From an uncultured Anaerolineae bacterium (GTDB lineage: Bacteria > Chloroflexota > Anaerolineae > Aggregatilineales > UBA2796), in the NCBI GenBank assembly GCA_938005675.1, contig CALKXH010000082.1:1-49708 (forward strand): a DNA stretch of 49,708 nucleotides, in the 5' to 3' direction. Positions 28,907 through 38,640 of the stretch are shown here, one piece after another. Position 1 is the stretch's first letter; every line of letters starts with the position of its first letter. The position numbers were made by a program, and so were the translations under genes. Under the pieces are notes generated by a model. That model worked only from the letters and a program-made list of their open reading frames with translations. It did no database searches and was not told where the DNA came from.

Positions 28907-29938
28907 ATGCGCGCGGTCATTTTAGAGAAACACGGCGGCGTCGAGAATCTGCGCTACGTCGAGGATTTTCCCGCGCCGCAGCCCAAAGCGGGCGAGGTGC
29001 GCGTGCGCGTGCGCGCCGCCGCCCTGAATCGGCTGGACTTGTGGGTGCGCGAGGGCTGGGAGGGCATCAAGCTGCCCCTGCCGCACATCCTCGGCGCGGA
29101 CGCTGCCGGCGAGATCGAGGCGCTGGGCGAGGGCGTGACGGGCTTGGCGCTCGGCGACCGAGTCGTGCTGAATCCGAGCATCAGCTGCGGGCAGTGCGAG
29201 TGGTGCCTGAGCGGTCAGGATAATCTGTGTCCGCACTTCGGCATCCTGGGCGAGGATATGCACGGCACCTACGCCGAGTACGTGGTCGTGCCCGCCCGCA
29301 ACGCCCTCAGGCTGCCCGATCACGTTACGTACGAGCAAGCGGCGGCGGCGGCGCTGGTCTACCTGACGGCGTGGCACAGCCTGATCCGTCGCGGCGGCTT
29401 GCGAGCGGGCGAGAGCGTGCTGATCGTCGGCGCCGGCGGCGGGGTGAACTCCGCCAGCATCCAGATCGCCAAATTGGCGGGCGCGACGGTCTACGTGGTC
29501 GCCAGCGACGCCGAAAAAGCCGCGCAAGCGCGGGCGCAAGGCGCCGATTTCTGCATCGACCGCAGCGCTGAGGACTGGGCGCGCGCGGTCTTTCGGCTGA
29601 CCGAGCGGCGCGGCGTGGATGTGGTGGTCGATAACGTCGGCATGGCGACCATCAACAGCAGCATTCGGGCGGTGCGGCGCGGCGGCAGGATTCTGATCGT
29701 CGGCAACACCAGCGGCTACGCCGCCAACATCGATATGCGCTACCTGTTCGCCAAACACATCAGCCTGATCGGCAGCACGATGGCGCCGCACGCCGATTTC
29801 CTGCAAGCCATGCGCCTCGTCTTCGCGGGCAAGCTGCAGCCGCTCATCAGCGCGCGCTACCCGCTGGCGGAGGCGGCTCAGGCGCAAGAGCGCCTCGCCA
29901 AAGGCGACGTCTTCGGCAAGATCGTCTTGACGGTGTAG
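28907..29938 (+). CDS. Zinc-dependent medium-chain alcohol dehydrogenase/quinone oxidoreductase family
   Basis: 343 residues. MDR-family signatures: GADAAGEIEALGEGV, the structural-zinc cluster SCGQCEWCLSGQDNLC, and the cofactor strand VLIVGAGGGVNSASIQ. It probably oxidises or reduces an alcohol, aldehyde or enoyl substrate with NAD(P)H; the substrate is not readable. The in-frame GTG 28898 overlaps the greA stop, and ATG 28907 matches the usual MRAVIL start. The next gene starts 2 bases after its stop. Confidence 0.88.
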   Translation: MRAVILEKHGGVENLRYVEDFPAPQPKAGEVRVRVRAAALNRLDLWVREGWEGIKLPLPHILGADAAGEIEALGEGVTGLALGDRVVLNPSISCGQCEWCLSGQDNLCPHFGILGEDMHGTYAEYVVVPARNALRLPDHVTYEQAAAAALVYLTAWHSLIRRGGLRAGESVLIVGAGGGVNSASIQIAKLAGATVYVVASDAEKAAQARAQGADFCIDRSAEDWARAVFRLTERRGVDVVVDNVGMATINSSIRAVRRGGRILIVGNTSGYAANIDMRYLFAKHISLIGSTMAPHADFLQAMRLVFAGKLQPLISARYPLAEAAQAQERLAKGDVFGKIVLTV

Positions 29939-29940
29939 CC

Positions 29941-30432
29941 ATGCCCAGCTCCGCCATGCGCCCTCAATCCGCGCCCTTGCGCCTGATCGCCATGCGCCTT
30001 GAGGTCGCCGAGCTGGAGACGGTCGTGCGCGCCGCCAACATCGTGGAGGGCTGGCGGCTGACCGTGCATCATCACGACGGGCGCGCGCCCGATCAGATCG
30101 CCACGTGGCTCAAGTTTCGCGGGCAGGACTCCGCCCACATGACGACCGTCTATCGGCGCGCCACCGAGAAACCGCTCACCCTCACGCATAGCATCCCGCC
30201 TGAGCGCTATCAGGCGTTCGTCAAGGGCGCGCGCCAACTCGGCTTCGATAAGCTGGACGATCCGCTCAACATCCCGTGGATCGGCGCCGATCTGTGGCTG
30301 CTTGAGCGCGCCGCCGGCGGCTTCCACCACGATGTCATCCTCGTCCCTGACCGTGCCGAAGGCGCGCACGCCGCCCTGATCGCCCTGCTCCGCGATCACC
30401 TTAAGGAGGCGCTGCGCGCTGTGAATCCATGA
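29941..30432 (+). CDS. Conserved-looking protein of unknown function
   Basis: 163 residues, not recognised. No signal peptide or membrane helix. It has a mixed alpha/beta pattern with a His-rich turn (VHHHDGRAPDQIATWLKF) and ends in an amphipathic helix (AALIALLRDHLKEALRAV). It sits tightly between the dehydrogenase (2-base gap) and the Ppx/GppA gene (4-base ATGA overlap), which argues that it is real and translated with them. ATG 29941 is used; Met6 and Met18 are alternatives. Confidence 0.65.
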   Translation: MPSSAMRPQSAPLRLIAMRLEVAELETVVRAANIVEGWRLTVHHHDGRAPDQIATWLKFRGQDSAHMTTVYRRATEKPLTLTHSIPPERYQAFVKGARQLGFDKLDDPLNIPWIGADLWLLERAAGGFHHDVILVPDRAEGAHAALIALLRDHLKEALRAVNP

Positions 30433-32033
30433 CTCCGAAAGCGAATTACCACATGCTCAAACCGCTCATCGAACGCCAACTCAGCGCGCAGACCGACCTG
30501 CAGCGCACGGCGATCATCGACGTTGGCTCGAATAGTTTCCGCCTCGTCGTGATGACCTACCTGCGCGGCTATCACTTCCAGCTGACCGACGAAGTGCGCG
30601 AGTCGGTGCGCCTTGTGCAGGGCTTAGGCGCCACGGGCAAGCTCAGCCGCGAGGCGATGGCGCACGCCGTCGAGGTGATGCGCCTGTACGCCGCCTTTTG
30701 CCGCGCCTGCGGCATCGATGACATCGCCGCCGTGGCGACCAGCGCCGTGCGCGAGGCAGCCAACCGCACCGAATTCCTCAGCCGCGTCCAGCGCGAGACG
30801 GGCATCAGCGTGCGGCTGCTCAGCGGCGAGGAAGAGGCGTATTACGGCTATCTGGCAGCCGTCAACAGCACCACCCTGCGCGATGGCTTCGTGGTCGATC
30901 TGGGCGGCGGCAGCCTCGAGATCACGCGCGTGCAAGACCGTCTGCCGCGCGAGTCGGTCTCTCTGACGCTCGGCGCGGTGCGCACCACCGAAGACTGGCT
31001 GCCGAGCATCCCGCCGACCAAAGAGCAGGTCGCGCGCCTGCGCAAGCACATTCGGGAACAACTAGCGCCGCTGACTTGGTTCAAGCTCAAGGGCAGCGAG
31101 CAACTGGTAGGGCAGGGCGGCTCGCTGCGCAATTTGGCGCGCATCGCTCAAAAGCAGGGCAACTATCCGCTCGATGAGCTGCACGGCTACGAGCTCGCCG
31201 CCAACGACGTGCGCAAGATCGCCAAGCAGCTGGAGGGCATGAGCCTCGCTGAGCGCCTGCGCGTGAACGGCATGAAGCCCGACCGCGCCGATATCGCCCT
31301 CGCCGCCGCCATCGTGATCGAGGAATGTCTGCGCCACGCCGAAGCCGAGACGCTCCTCGTGTGCAGTCAGGGGCTGCGCGAGGGCGTCTTCTACGAGCGT
31401 TTTTTCAACGGGAACGCCGATCCAAGCGCGCCGCCGATGTTCAAGAACGTGCGCGAGGCGAGCGTGATCAACGTGGCGCACCTCTATCACTTTCAGGAGC
31501 GTCACGCCCGCCACGTGGCGCACCTCTCGCTGAGCATGTTCGATCAGCTCGCCGCGCTAGAGGGCGACTCGGAGCGCTTCAGCGCGGCGGAGCGCGAACT
31601 GCTCTGGGCGGCGTGCCTGCTGCACGATATCGGCATGAACATCGATTACAACGATCATCATCGCCACAGCTACTACCTGATCCTCAACAGCGGCTTGCCC
31701 GGCTTCACCCACCGCGAGCTGGCTCTGATCGCCCTCGCCGCCAAGTATCACCGCAAAGGGACGCCCAGCACGGCGCCGATCTCAGCGGTGCTGCAAGCGG
31801 GCGACGAGGCGCGCCTGCTGCGCATGACCGCCCTCCTGCGCCTCGCCGAGCAGCTCGACCGCAGCCGCGACGGCGCCGTGAGCGACGTACGCCTTGAGCC
31901 GCACGAGGACGGCTACCTCCTCACGCCCATCAGCGACCAAGATATCTCCGTGGCGGTTTGGTCGGCGCAGCTGCACACCGATATCTTTCGGAGCGCCTTC
32001 GGCAAGCCCTTAGCCATCACCTACAACGTCTAG
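30429..32033 (+). CDS. Ppx/GppA-family phosphatase with C-terminal HD-like domain
   Basis: 534 residues. An actin-like Ppx/GppA domain starts at ~28 (IIDVGSNSFRLVV), continues with ATSAVREAANR, LLSGEEEAYYG and the phosphate loop VVDLGGGSLEI. A helical domain from ~330 carries HARHVAHLSLSMFD, CLLHDIGMNIDYNDHHRHS and YHRKG, an HD-type arrangement as in long exopolyphosphatases. It probably hydrolyses polyphosphate and/or pppGpp in stress signalling. Which substrate it prefers is not decidable here. Its ATG overlaps the stop of the preceding unknown gene. Confidence 0.88.
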   Translation: MTPKANYHMLKPLIERQLSAQTDLQRTAIIDVGSNSFRLVVMTYLRGYHFQLTDEVRESVRLVQGLGATGKLSREAMAHAVEVMRLYAAFCRACGIDDIAAVATSAVREAANRTEFLSRVQRETGISVRLLSGEEEAYYGYLAAVNSTTLRDGFVVDLGGGSLEITRVQDRLPRESVSLTLGAVRTTEDWLPSIPPTKEQVARLRKHIREQLAPLTWFKLKGSEQLVGQGGSLRNLARIAQKQGNYPLDELHGYELAANDVRKIAKQLEGMSLAERLRVNGMKPDRADIALAAAIVIEECLRHAEAETLLVCSQGLREGVFYERFFNGNADPSAPPMFKNVREASVINVAHLYHFQERHARHVAHLSLSMFDQLAALEGDSERFSAAERELLWAACLLHDIGMNIDYNDHHRHSYYLILNSGLPGFTHRELALIALAAKYHRKGTPSTAPISAVLQAGDEARLLRMTALLRLAEQLDRSRDGAVSDVRLEPHEDGYLLTPISDQDISVAVWSAQLHTDIFRSAFGKPLAITYNV

Positions 32034-32095
32034 CGCGTAGGAAAAGCATTTCAGCGCATTAGACTTTTTAAACGCGCGCGTCTGGGATAGGAATC

Positions 32096-32171
32096 TTGCC
32101 TAAATCCCAAAACGACGTATATTAACAACGTAAACAACGTAAAAATCCATTGTGAAAAATAAAACGTATAT
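32096..32171 (+). promoter_or_regulatory. AT-rich upstream region of the histidine-kinase array with AACGT repeats
   Basis: A possible promoter is TTGCCT (32096-32101), 18 bases, TATTAA (32120-32125). Overlapping it are two tandem AACAACGTA units (32124-32141) and two copies of ACGTATAT (32115-32122, 32164-32171). The clustered ACGT core suggests a regulator site. The region is clearly more AT-rich than its surroundings. Confidence 0.4.
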
Positions 32172-32200
32172 CTAGGCAAGCTGGTCGCTGTGCAGGTTGG

Positions 32201-35200
32201 ATGTTGAGCAGGTATCCCCTCAAAAGCGCGTTGTGGATTGCGCTCATTACCGCTGCTGTCGTCGGTGTCGGCACAGGAATTCTCTCGGCAAGCACAGCGA
32301 ACGAGCGCGCGACTTCATTCACGCCCGGCGACGTGCTGTATTTCGCTCTGATGTACCTCGTGCTGGCGGCGCTGAGCTTCCCGATCTTCGGGCAACTGCG
32401 CGCTGGCATCGAGGGCATCGCCGTGCTTGCCGCTTTCTTCAGTCTGGGCTTGCCGAGCGCGCTGATGGCGCTCAGCTTAGGACACATCGGCTACGAGCTG
32501 CTGGTAGGGTGGCGGCAAGCCCGTCGGATCGCCGATAATCTGCCGAAGTCCCTAGCGCTGGCGGCGCTGAAGATCGGCTTGCTGAGCTTGGCGCTGACGC
32601 TTGCGGCAGGCGCGTACTTCGATCTGGGCGGCGCGCTGCCCCTCTCAGCCCTTGAGCCGACGCGCTTCACCGAGAGCATGGCTGCCTTGATCGTCTATAC
32701 GGCGGTGGCGCTTTTTTCGAACTTTGCGCTCGCCTGCGCCCTCAGCACGCCCGCCGAGCGGCGGCGCTTCGATGTGCGCAAGCTGCGTTTTGCGATCTTT
32801 CAGGGGCTGGCGCACTTTCTGGCGCTGCTGGTGGCGATCCTCTACGTCAGCGGCGACTGGCTGAACAATTTTGATGCAGCTATCTTACTTTTGATCGCGG
32901 CGTTGATCGCCCGCAACGCTGAGCGCGATTATTCGGCTCTGTTGCGCCGCGTCGACGCCCTAGCGACGCTCAACACCATCGGGCAGACCCTCTCGCACCA
33001 CTTGACGGTCGACGATCTGGTCGAGAATCTCTACGCCCAAGTCAGCCGCCTGATGGACGCCTCGATCTTCTATGTGGCGCTCTACGATCCGCAAACTGAA
33101 CAAATCAACTTCCCACTCTCCATCCGTGAGGGCGAGCGGCGTGTTTGCCAACGCTCGCCCTTGCGAGGCATCAGCGGCTACATCGTCAAAACGGGCAAAC
33201 CGTTGCTCTTGCGCGGCAACCTTGAAGAGACCGACGCTCAGTTGCGCAAACTCGGCATCGAGCGCTGTGAACAGCCCAGCCGTTGCTACTTGGGCGTGCC
33301 GCTGATCGCCGAGAACGCGGTCTTGGGCGTGATCGCCGTGCAGAGCCCGAGCGATCCCGACGCCTACGATCAGGACGATCAGGCTGTGCTGGAGATCGTC
33401 GCCGCCCAAGCCGCCGCCGCTCTGCACAACATCCGCCTGTACCAGAATTCGCTGAGCGTTGCCAACAAGCTCGCCCTGCTCAACGACGTCTCCGCGCGGA
33501 TGATCAGCAACTTTGATCGGGAGGCGCTGCTGGGATCGGCGAGCTACGTGCTGCGAGCCGTTTGGGACGCCCGCAGCGTGGCGATCTTCCTGCTCGACTC
33601 CGAAAGCCAGACTTTCAGCTTGCGTTACAACGCCGAGCTGCTCGCCGAATCTTTGAGCCACTTCTCGGCGGCGTGCGAGGCGAGCTTGCACGCCGCGCTG
33701 AGCCAGAGCGCGCCGATCCTGATCGAGGACGTCGCCAAGTTGCCCGCTGAGGACGTTTGGCGCAGCTACGCAGCTTGGGCGGGCTGCCAGAGCTTGCTGG
33801 CGTTGCCGCTGCGCGCCGAGAGGCAACCGATTGGCGTGGCGGTCGCCCATTATGAGGCGCCGCCGCGCTTCGATCCAAGCGATCTCGGTTTGCTGACCGC
33901 CTTCGCCAATCAGTTGGCGGTCTCGCTCTCTAACGCGCACCACCACGCCGATATCGCGCGGCGCGCTCAAGAGCTGGCGCAGCTGGTGGATGCCTCGCGC
34001 ACTTTCGCCACCTCGCTGGACTTGCCGCACATCGCCGAGCGACTCTTCGATAATCTAGAGCGTCTCTTCACGCCCGCGACCTTCGCCGTGCTGCGCCTCG
34101 CAGCGGACGGCGCGCTAGAGTCAATCGCCAGCCGCAGCAGCGATGCCGCGCCCATCGCCGCGCGCCTCGCCTTGACGGGCGGCTTCGCCGAGGCGCTGAG
34201 CAGTCGGCAAAGTTGCTTGCTGCCGCGCTCCGCCGAAGACTCCGCCGCCCTAGAGCGGCTCGGCTATGCGCAGGCGCTCGTCATCCCGATGGTGAACGAG
34301 GCGCAAGCCTTCGGCGCGGTCGCTATTTTCCACAGCCAGCCGACCTTTCTCTCGGCGCGCGCGCAGCAGCTGGCGGAGGCGCTCGTCAATCAGGCGATGC
34401 TGGCATTCCTGAACGCGCAGGCGTACCAGCAGGTCGATAGCGCCCTCGAAGCGCGCATCGATGAGCTGAGCGCCATCGAGAGCATCTCGCGCAAGATTTC
34501 CGGCGCCCTCAACCTTGAGACGATCATCAACGAGGTCATGCGCGCCGCCCTTGAGCGCACCGACGCCGATTTGGTCAGCGTGCTGCTGCTGCCCACTCAC
34601 GACATCGATCATCGCGTGCGCCTAGAGCGCTTCGTAGCGCGCGAAGGCGTGCAGGTCGTGATGTCTCGGCACGCTTTCGATGGCGTCATCGGGCAGGTGC
34701 TGCGCACGGGCAGCCCCGCCCGCCTTGATGACACGCGCCTCGTCCCCAATTACCGTCAGCCCGCCGATCCGCCCATGCGCTCTGAGCTGTGCGTGCCGAT
34801 CATCTACAAAGGGCAACGCGTGGGCGTCTTGAACTTGGAGAGCCGCCGTCTGGCAGCCTTCAACGCCGCCCACGAGCGCTTCCTGACCAACCTCGCTGAG
34901 CACGCCGCCATCGCGCTCGGCACGACGCAGCTCTTCCAACGGCTGGAGTACCAAATCAACACTTTGCAGCGCTTGCGCGCGCTCTCGCTGGAAATCTTGG
35001 CGTCGGGCTCGCTCAGCAGCACGCTGAACTTGCTGGTCGATGCCGTCCTGAAGACCGTCCACAACGGGGATGTGCATCTGCTGCTGTGCGATAGCCCGCC
35101 AAGCCCGCTGCAGGCGTCGGAGACGAGGCATCCAGCCGCAGCCTACCTCGATCCGCAAGCCCACCAGACCATCCGCCTGCCCATTCAGCGCGGCGGGCAG

Positions 35201-36382
35201 TACTTCGGCGAGTTCATCATCAGCCTCGACGACCCGACTGATCTGGGCGATAACCGCGTCCACGCGCTGGAGCTGATCGCCCTCCAAGCGGCGATTGCCC
35301 TTGAGAACATCCGCCTCTTTGAGGAGGCGCGCGCCCGTCGCGATCAAATGCAGACCGTCTTCGATGCCGTGCGCGAAGGGATGCTGCTGATCAGCCACGA
35401 TGGCGTGCTGCTGTTGGCGAATCGGGCTGCTGAGGGGCTGCTGAACATGCCGCTCAACAGCCTGCAAGGGCAATCCATACGGCGCAGCGAGCTGCCCTTC
35501 GCCGCCGCCCTCGAGGGCGAGCTGCCCCGCGAGCCGATCCGTCGCCGCTACCGCTTGAACCTAGACGACAGCGCGCGCGACATCGAAGAGACGACCATCC
35601 CCGTCTTGGATGCGGCGAATCAGCCAGTCAGCCGCCTGATCGTGCTGCGCGACATCACGCAGGAAGAGGCGCTCAAGGAATTCCAGCAAGAAGTCGCCAA
35701 CATGATCGTCCACGACCTGCGCGCGCCCGTCGCCAACCTGATCAGCAGCCTGCGCCTTGCCCAGGAGTTGATCAGCGCGCAGGAGTACGCCGACTTGGAG
35801 AGTGTCGTCGGCGTGGCGCTCGGCAGCGCCCACGATCAGCTCAAGTTGATCGACTCCCTGCTGGATATCGCCCGCCTCGAGACGCGCCGAATGCCGATGA
35901 ATCTGACCCGCTTCCCGCTCTGCGAGCTGGCGAGCGAGGTCTGTAAGACCTTCGAGCGCGCCGCTCAGGACGCCCAAGTTGACCTCGTCAACGCCATCGC
36001 GCCGTCTCTGCCGCCCATCTACGCCGACCGCGAGCAGATCAAGCGCGTGCTGTTCAATCTGCTGGATAACGCCCTGCGCCACACGCCCAGCGGCGGGCGC
36101 GTGCGCCTGAGCGCGCACCTGAACCCCGCCGAGCGGGTCGTTTGCGTCAGAGTCGCCGATACGGGCAAGGGCGTGCCACCAGAGCAGCAGACGCGCATCT
36201 TCGAGAAATTCGTTCAACTGTCCAAGTCGGCGGTGCGCGGGCATCGTGGCAGCGGGCTAGGCTTGACTTTCTGCCGCTTGTCAATTGAGGCGCATGGCGG
36301 CAAAATATGGGTTGAAAATGGTGCGGAAGGCGGCGCGATCTTTCACTTCACACTCTCGCTGGCTGCACAGCAAGGCTCTTAA
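32201..36382 (+). CDS. Multi-GAF membrane sensor histidine kinase
   Basis: 1393 residues. The N-terminus (~1-250) has about seven transmembrane helices. Four clear GAF-like domains (~260-410, 425-580, 590-740, 755-910) and a degenerate fifth (~930-1045) follow, then a PAS-like segment (~1050-1160). The kinase core has VHDLRAP (phospho-acceptor His), NLLDNALRH (N box), ADTGKGVP (G1) and GSGLGLTF (G2). It senses an unknown ligand or redox/light cue; no bilin-attachment Cys is evident. It heads an array of three shorter kinase genes and a TPR gene, with 16 bases to the next. No response regulator is in the window. Confidence 0.9.
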   Translation: MLSRYPLKSALWIALITAAVVGVGTGILSASTANERATSFTPGDVLYFALMYLVLAALSFPIFGQLRAGIEGIAVLAAFFSLGLPSALMALSLGHIGYELLVGWRQARRIADNLPKSLALAALKIGLLSLALTLAAGAYFDLGGALPLSALEPTRFTESMAALIVYTAVALFSNFALACALSTPAERRRFDVRKLRFAIFQGLAHFLALLVAILYVSGDWLNNFDAAILLLIAALIARNAERDYSALLRRVDALATLNTIGQTLSHHLTVDDLVENLYAQVSRLMDASIFYVALYDPQTEQINFPLSIREGERRVCQRSPLRGISGYIVKTGKPLLLRGNLEETDAQLRKLGIERCEQPSRCYLGVPLIAENAVLGVIAVQSPSDPDAYDQDDQAVLEIVAAQAAAALHNIRLYQNSLSVANKLALLNDVSARMISNFDREALLGSASYVLRAVWDARSVAIFLLDSESQTFSLRYNAELLAESLSHFSAACEASLHAALSQSAPILIEDVAKLPAEDVWRSYAAWAGCQSLLALPLRAERQPIGVAVAHYEAPPRFDPSDLGLLTAFANQLAVSLSNAHHHADIARRAQELAQLVDASRTFATSLDLPHIAERLFDNLERLFTPATFAVLRLAADGALESIASRSSDAAPIAARLALTGGFAEALSSRQSCLLPRSAEDSAALERLGYAQALVIPMVNEAQAFGAVAIFHSQPTFLSARAQQLAEALVNQAMLAFLNAQAYQQVDSALEARIDELSAIESISRKISGALNLETIINEVMRAALERTDADLVSVLLLPTHDIDHRVRLERFVAREGVQVVMSRHAFDGVIGQVLRTGSPARLDDTRLVPNYRQPADPPMRSELCVPIIYKGQRVGVLNLESRRLAAFNAAHERFLTNLAEHAAIALGTTQLFQRLEYQINTLQRLRALSLEILASGSLSSTLNLLVDAVLKTVHNGDVHLLLCDSPPSPLQASETRHPAAAYLDPQAHQTIRLPIQRGGQYFGEFIISLDDPTDLGDNRVHALELIALQAAIALENIRLFEEARARRDQMQTVFDAVREGMLLISHDGVLLLANRAAEGLLNMPLNSLQGQSIRRSELPFAAALEGELPREPIRRRYRLNLDDSARDIEETTIPVLDAANQPVSRLIVLRDITQEEALKEFQQEVANMIVHDLRAPVANLISSLRLAQELISAQEYADLESVVGVALGSAHDQLKLIDSLLDIARLETRRMPMNLTRFPLCELASEVCKTFERAAQDAQVDLVNAIAPSLPPIYADREQIKRVLFNLLDNALRHTPSGGRVRLSAHLNPAERVVCVRVADTGKGVPPEQQTRIFEKFVQLSKSAVRGHRGSGLGLTFCRLSIEAHGGKIWVENGAEGGAIFHFTLSLAAQQGS

Positions 36383-36398
36383 CGGAAGGTGACACGGC

Positions 36399-37127
36399 GT
36401 GAGTGATTTATCGATATCCGCCGATGCGGAGAGCAGACGTTGGTTGGTTCTGTTCGCCCACGACCTGCGCAAGCCGCTCTGCCGCCTGATCAGCGGTCTG
36501 TACACGCTGCACGATATGCTGACCTCAGGCTATGACGAGCAGCTCTCGATGGTCATGCGCATCATCAGCGATAGCGGCGACGATCTGCTCAAAATGCTGG
36601 AGGCGATGCCCCTCAACAGCCGAAGCATCCAATCGCCCGTCTTGCATCCCTGCTCGCTCTACGCGCTGACTGAGCGCGTTCTGAGCAGCCTGCAGGGCGC
36701 GGCGCAGCTTCAAAACGTGCAGCTCATCAACGCCCTGCCCAGCGAGTTGCCGCCCGTGCGCGCCGATGAGGGGCAAGTCTTGCGCCTGCTGTGGAATCTC
36801 GTGGAGAACGCCATGCGCTATGCGCCCAACAGCCGCGTGCAGATCACCGCTTTGCCCGAACCGCTTTTCGAGGCGGGGCGCGCCTTCTTGCAGATCGGCG
36901 TCCTCGATTCGGGCGCGGGCGTGCCGCCTGACTTGCGCGAGCGCATCTTTGAGTACTTCTTTCGCGCTCCGCAGACGGCTGAGTCGGCTGCGGGCTACGG
37001 CTTGGGGCTGCCTTTCTGCAAGTGGATGGTCGAGCAGCACGGCGGGCGCATCTGGGTGGCGGATGCGCCCGAGGGCGGCGCTGCTTTCTGGTTCACGCTG
37101 CCCGTCTGGTCGGACGACCAGCCCTAA
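36399..37127 (+). CDS. Short soluble histidine kinase
   Basis: 242 residues from GTG 36399 (GGAAGG 9 bases upstream). It is only a kinase core: acceptor box FAHDLRKPLCRL, N box LLWNLVENAMRY, G1 LDSGAGVPPDL and G2 GYGLGLPF. It has no sensor domain and no membrane helix, so its input must come from a partner, perhaps the multi-GAF kinase just upstream. It resembles the core of that protein, suggesting duplication. Confidence 0.85.
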   Translation: MSDLSISADAESRRWLVLFAHDLRKPLCRLISGLYTLHDMLTSGYDEQLSMVMRIISDSGDDLLKMLEAMPLNSRSIQSPVLHPCSLYALTERVLSSLQGAAQLQNVQLINALPSELPPVRADEGQVLRLLWNLVENAMRYAPNSRVQITALPEPLFEAGRAFLQIGVLDSGAGVPPDLRERIFEYFFRAPQTAESAAGYGLGLPFCKWMVEQHGGRIWVADAPEGGAAFWFTLPVWSDDQP

Positions 37128-37136
37128 AATAACGCA

Positions 37137-37904
37137 ATGCCTGAATCCGAAAACAGTCAGCTTTTGAAGGATTTGCTGCACCTGCTGCTCTCGGACATTC
37201 ACCTGCCCATCGCTGATTTGTTGACCCATTTGCCGACCATGCAAGCGCACCTAGCGGCGGGCAGGCGCCTCGAGCTGACTGAGCTGAGCATCTTCGCGCT
37301 GCGCTACAGCGAGCGCCTGCTGAGCGTGATCGATCTGCTCTTAGATGCCATGCGCGATGGCGTCGTGCGGCTCGCCACGGATAGGCTCACCCTCTACAGC
37401 GTGATCGAGCAAGTCTGTGAGGCGGTCGGCAATCAGACGGATATGGCGCATCTGCGCTTGCGCAACCACGTCCCGCCCGATTTGCCGCGCATCGTGCTGG
37501 ATAGACGCTTGTTCACGCACGCGCTCATCAGCCTGATCGAGCTGCTGAACCACGCCAACCCCGCTGCAGGCGAGCTGCACTTCCTCGCCGAATACGAAGG
37601 CGACTCGGCGCGCTTCCAGCTCAGGCTGCAGGATGAGCGCCAAGGCGCGGATCGGGCGGCGCTCGCGCCGCTGCAAGCGCCGCTGAGCGCGCTCTTGAGG
37701 CAGCGCAACCACTCGCAGGCGATCCTCAGCCGCCTGATCCTGCGGGCGCACGGCGCTGATCTTCAGCTCTCGCCCGCTTCAGAGGGCGTGAGCCTTGAGA
37801 TGAGCCTGCCGCTCATGCCCGCCGAGCCGTCGGTGAAACGTTTGGCGGCGGCTCCACTTCTCAGCGATCAGTCCATCGAGACGCTCGGAGATGCCCATGC
37901 CTGA
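37137..37904 (+). CDS. Degenerate histidine kinase (pseudokinase)
   Basis: 255 residues aligned along its length with its neighbours' kinase cores but without their active residues. The acceptor box reads LLSDIHLPIADL, with Ser19 at the His position. The N box reads LISLIELLNHAN, lacking the Asn. No G1 or G2 glycine box is recognisable. The reading frame is intact and sits 9 bases after one kinase gene and overlaps the next by 8 bases, so it looks maintained, not decaying. It may dimerise with the active kinases and regulate them, which is inference. Confidence 0.75.
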   Translation: MPESENSQLLKDLLHLLLSDIHLPIADLLTHLPTMQAHLAAGRRLELTELSIFALRYSERLLSVIDLLLDAMRDGVVRLATDRLTLYSVIEQVCEAVGNQTDMAHLRLRNHVPPDLPRIVLDRRLFTHALISLIELLNHANPAAGELHFLAEYEGDSARFQLRLQDERQGADRAALAPLQAPLSALLRQRNHSQAILSRLILRAHGADLQLSPASEGVSLEMSLPLMPAEPSVKRLAAAPLLSDQSIETLGDAHA

Positions 37905-38640
37905 CCTTGACGCTGAACGCGCCCAGATCGAGCAAGCCCGCCAAGCCTTCGAAGAGGAGATCGGCGTCCTTGCCCACGACCTCGCCTCGCCGTTGGCGCG
38001 CATCATCAATGCCGCTCAAATCGCCAAAGAGTTGCTGGCAGCCCAAGAGCTGAGCGCCATCCCACAGCTGCTCGATATCATCCTCAACAGCGCCCAAGCC
38101 CAACTGCGCAACGTCGAGCGGCTGCAGGAGGTCACCTTGATGGCGAACGGGCTGAAAAAGCCGCCCACCGGCAAGGCGCAGCTCGCGCCCGCCCTTGAGC
38201 AAGCCCTCAGCGCCCTGAGCGGGCTGTTGAGCGAGTCGCAGGCGCACTACCGCGCCGACTTGCCGCCCGATCTGCCTGCCACCTGCGCCGATGAAGATAC
38301 GCTCACGCGCCTGTGCCTCACGCTGCTGGAGAACGCCTTGCGCCACGTGCCGCAAGGCGGCTCGATCTGCGTGACGGCGCGCTGCGAGGGCGAGGCGATC
38401 CGCGTCTGCATCGCCGACGACGGCGCGGGCGTGCCCGAAGAACATCAGGCGCACATCTTCAAGAAATTCTATCGTGTGCCGCGCTCGCCGCTGCGCGGCA
38501 AGCGCGGCACGGGGCTGGGCTTGACCTTCGCCAAGCTCGCCGTGGAGGGCTACGGCGGCGCGCTGTGGCTTGAGTCGCCCGCTGAGGGCGGCGCGCGCTT
38601 CTGTTTTCGCCTGCCCATCAGCGCGGAGGCGCCCTCATGA
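37897..38640 (+). CDS. Short soluble histidine kinase
   Basis: 247 residues. Intact core: LAHDLASPLARI (acceptor His), LTLLENALRH (N box), ADDGAGVPEEH (G1) and GTGLGLTF (G2). No sensor or membrane part. ATG 37897 is preferred because GGAG at 37887-37890 is 6 bases upstream but abuts ATG 37891. It overlaps the pseudokinase gene by 8 bases and the TPR gene by 4 bases, so all are probably translated together. Confidence 0.87.
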   Translation: MPDLDAERAQIEQARQAFEEEIGVLAHDLASPLARIINAAQIAKELLAAQELSAIPQLLDIILNSAQAQLRNVERLQEVTLMANGLKKPPTGKAQLAPALEQALSALSGLLSESQAHYRADLPPDLPATCADEDTLTRLCLTLLENALRHVPQGGSICVTARCEGEAIRVCIADDGAGVPEEHQAHIFKKFYRVPRSPLRGKRGTGLGLTFAKLAVEGYGGALWLESPAEGGARFCFRLPISAEAPS

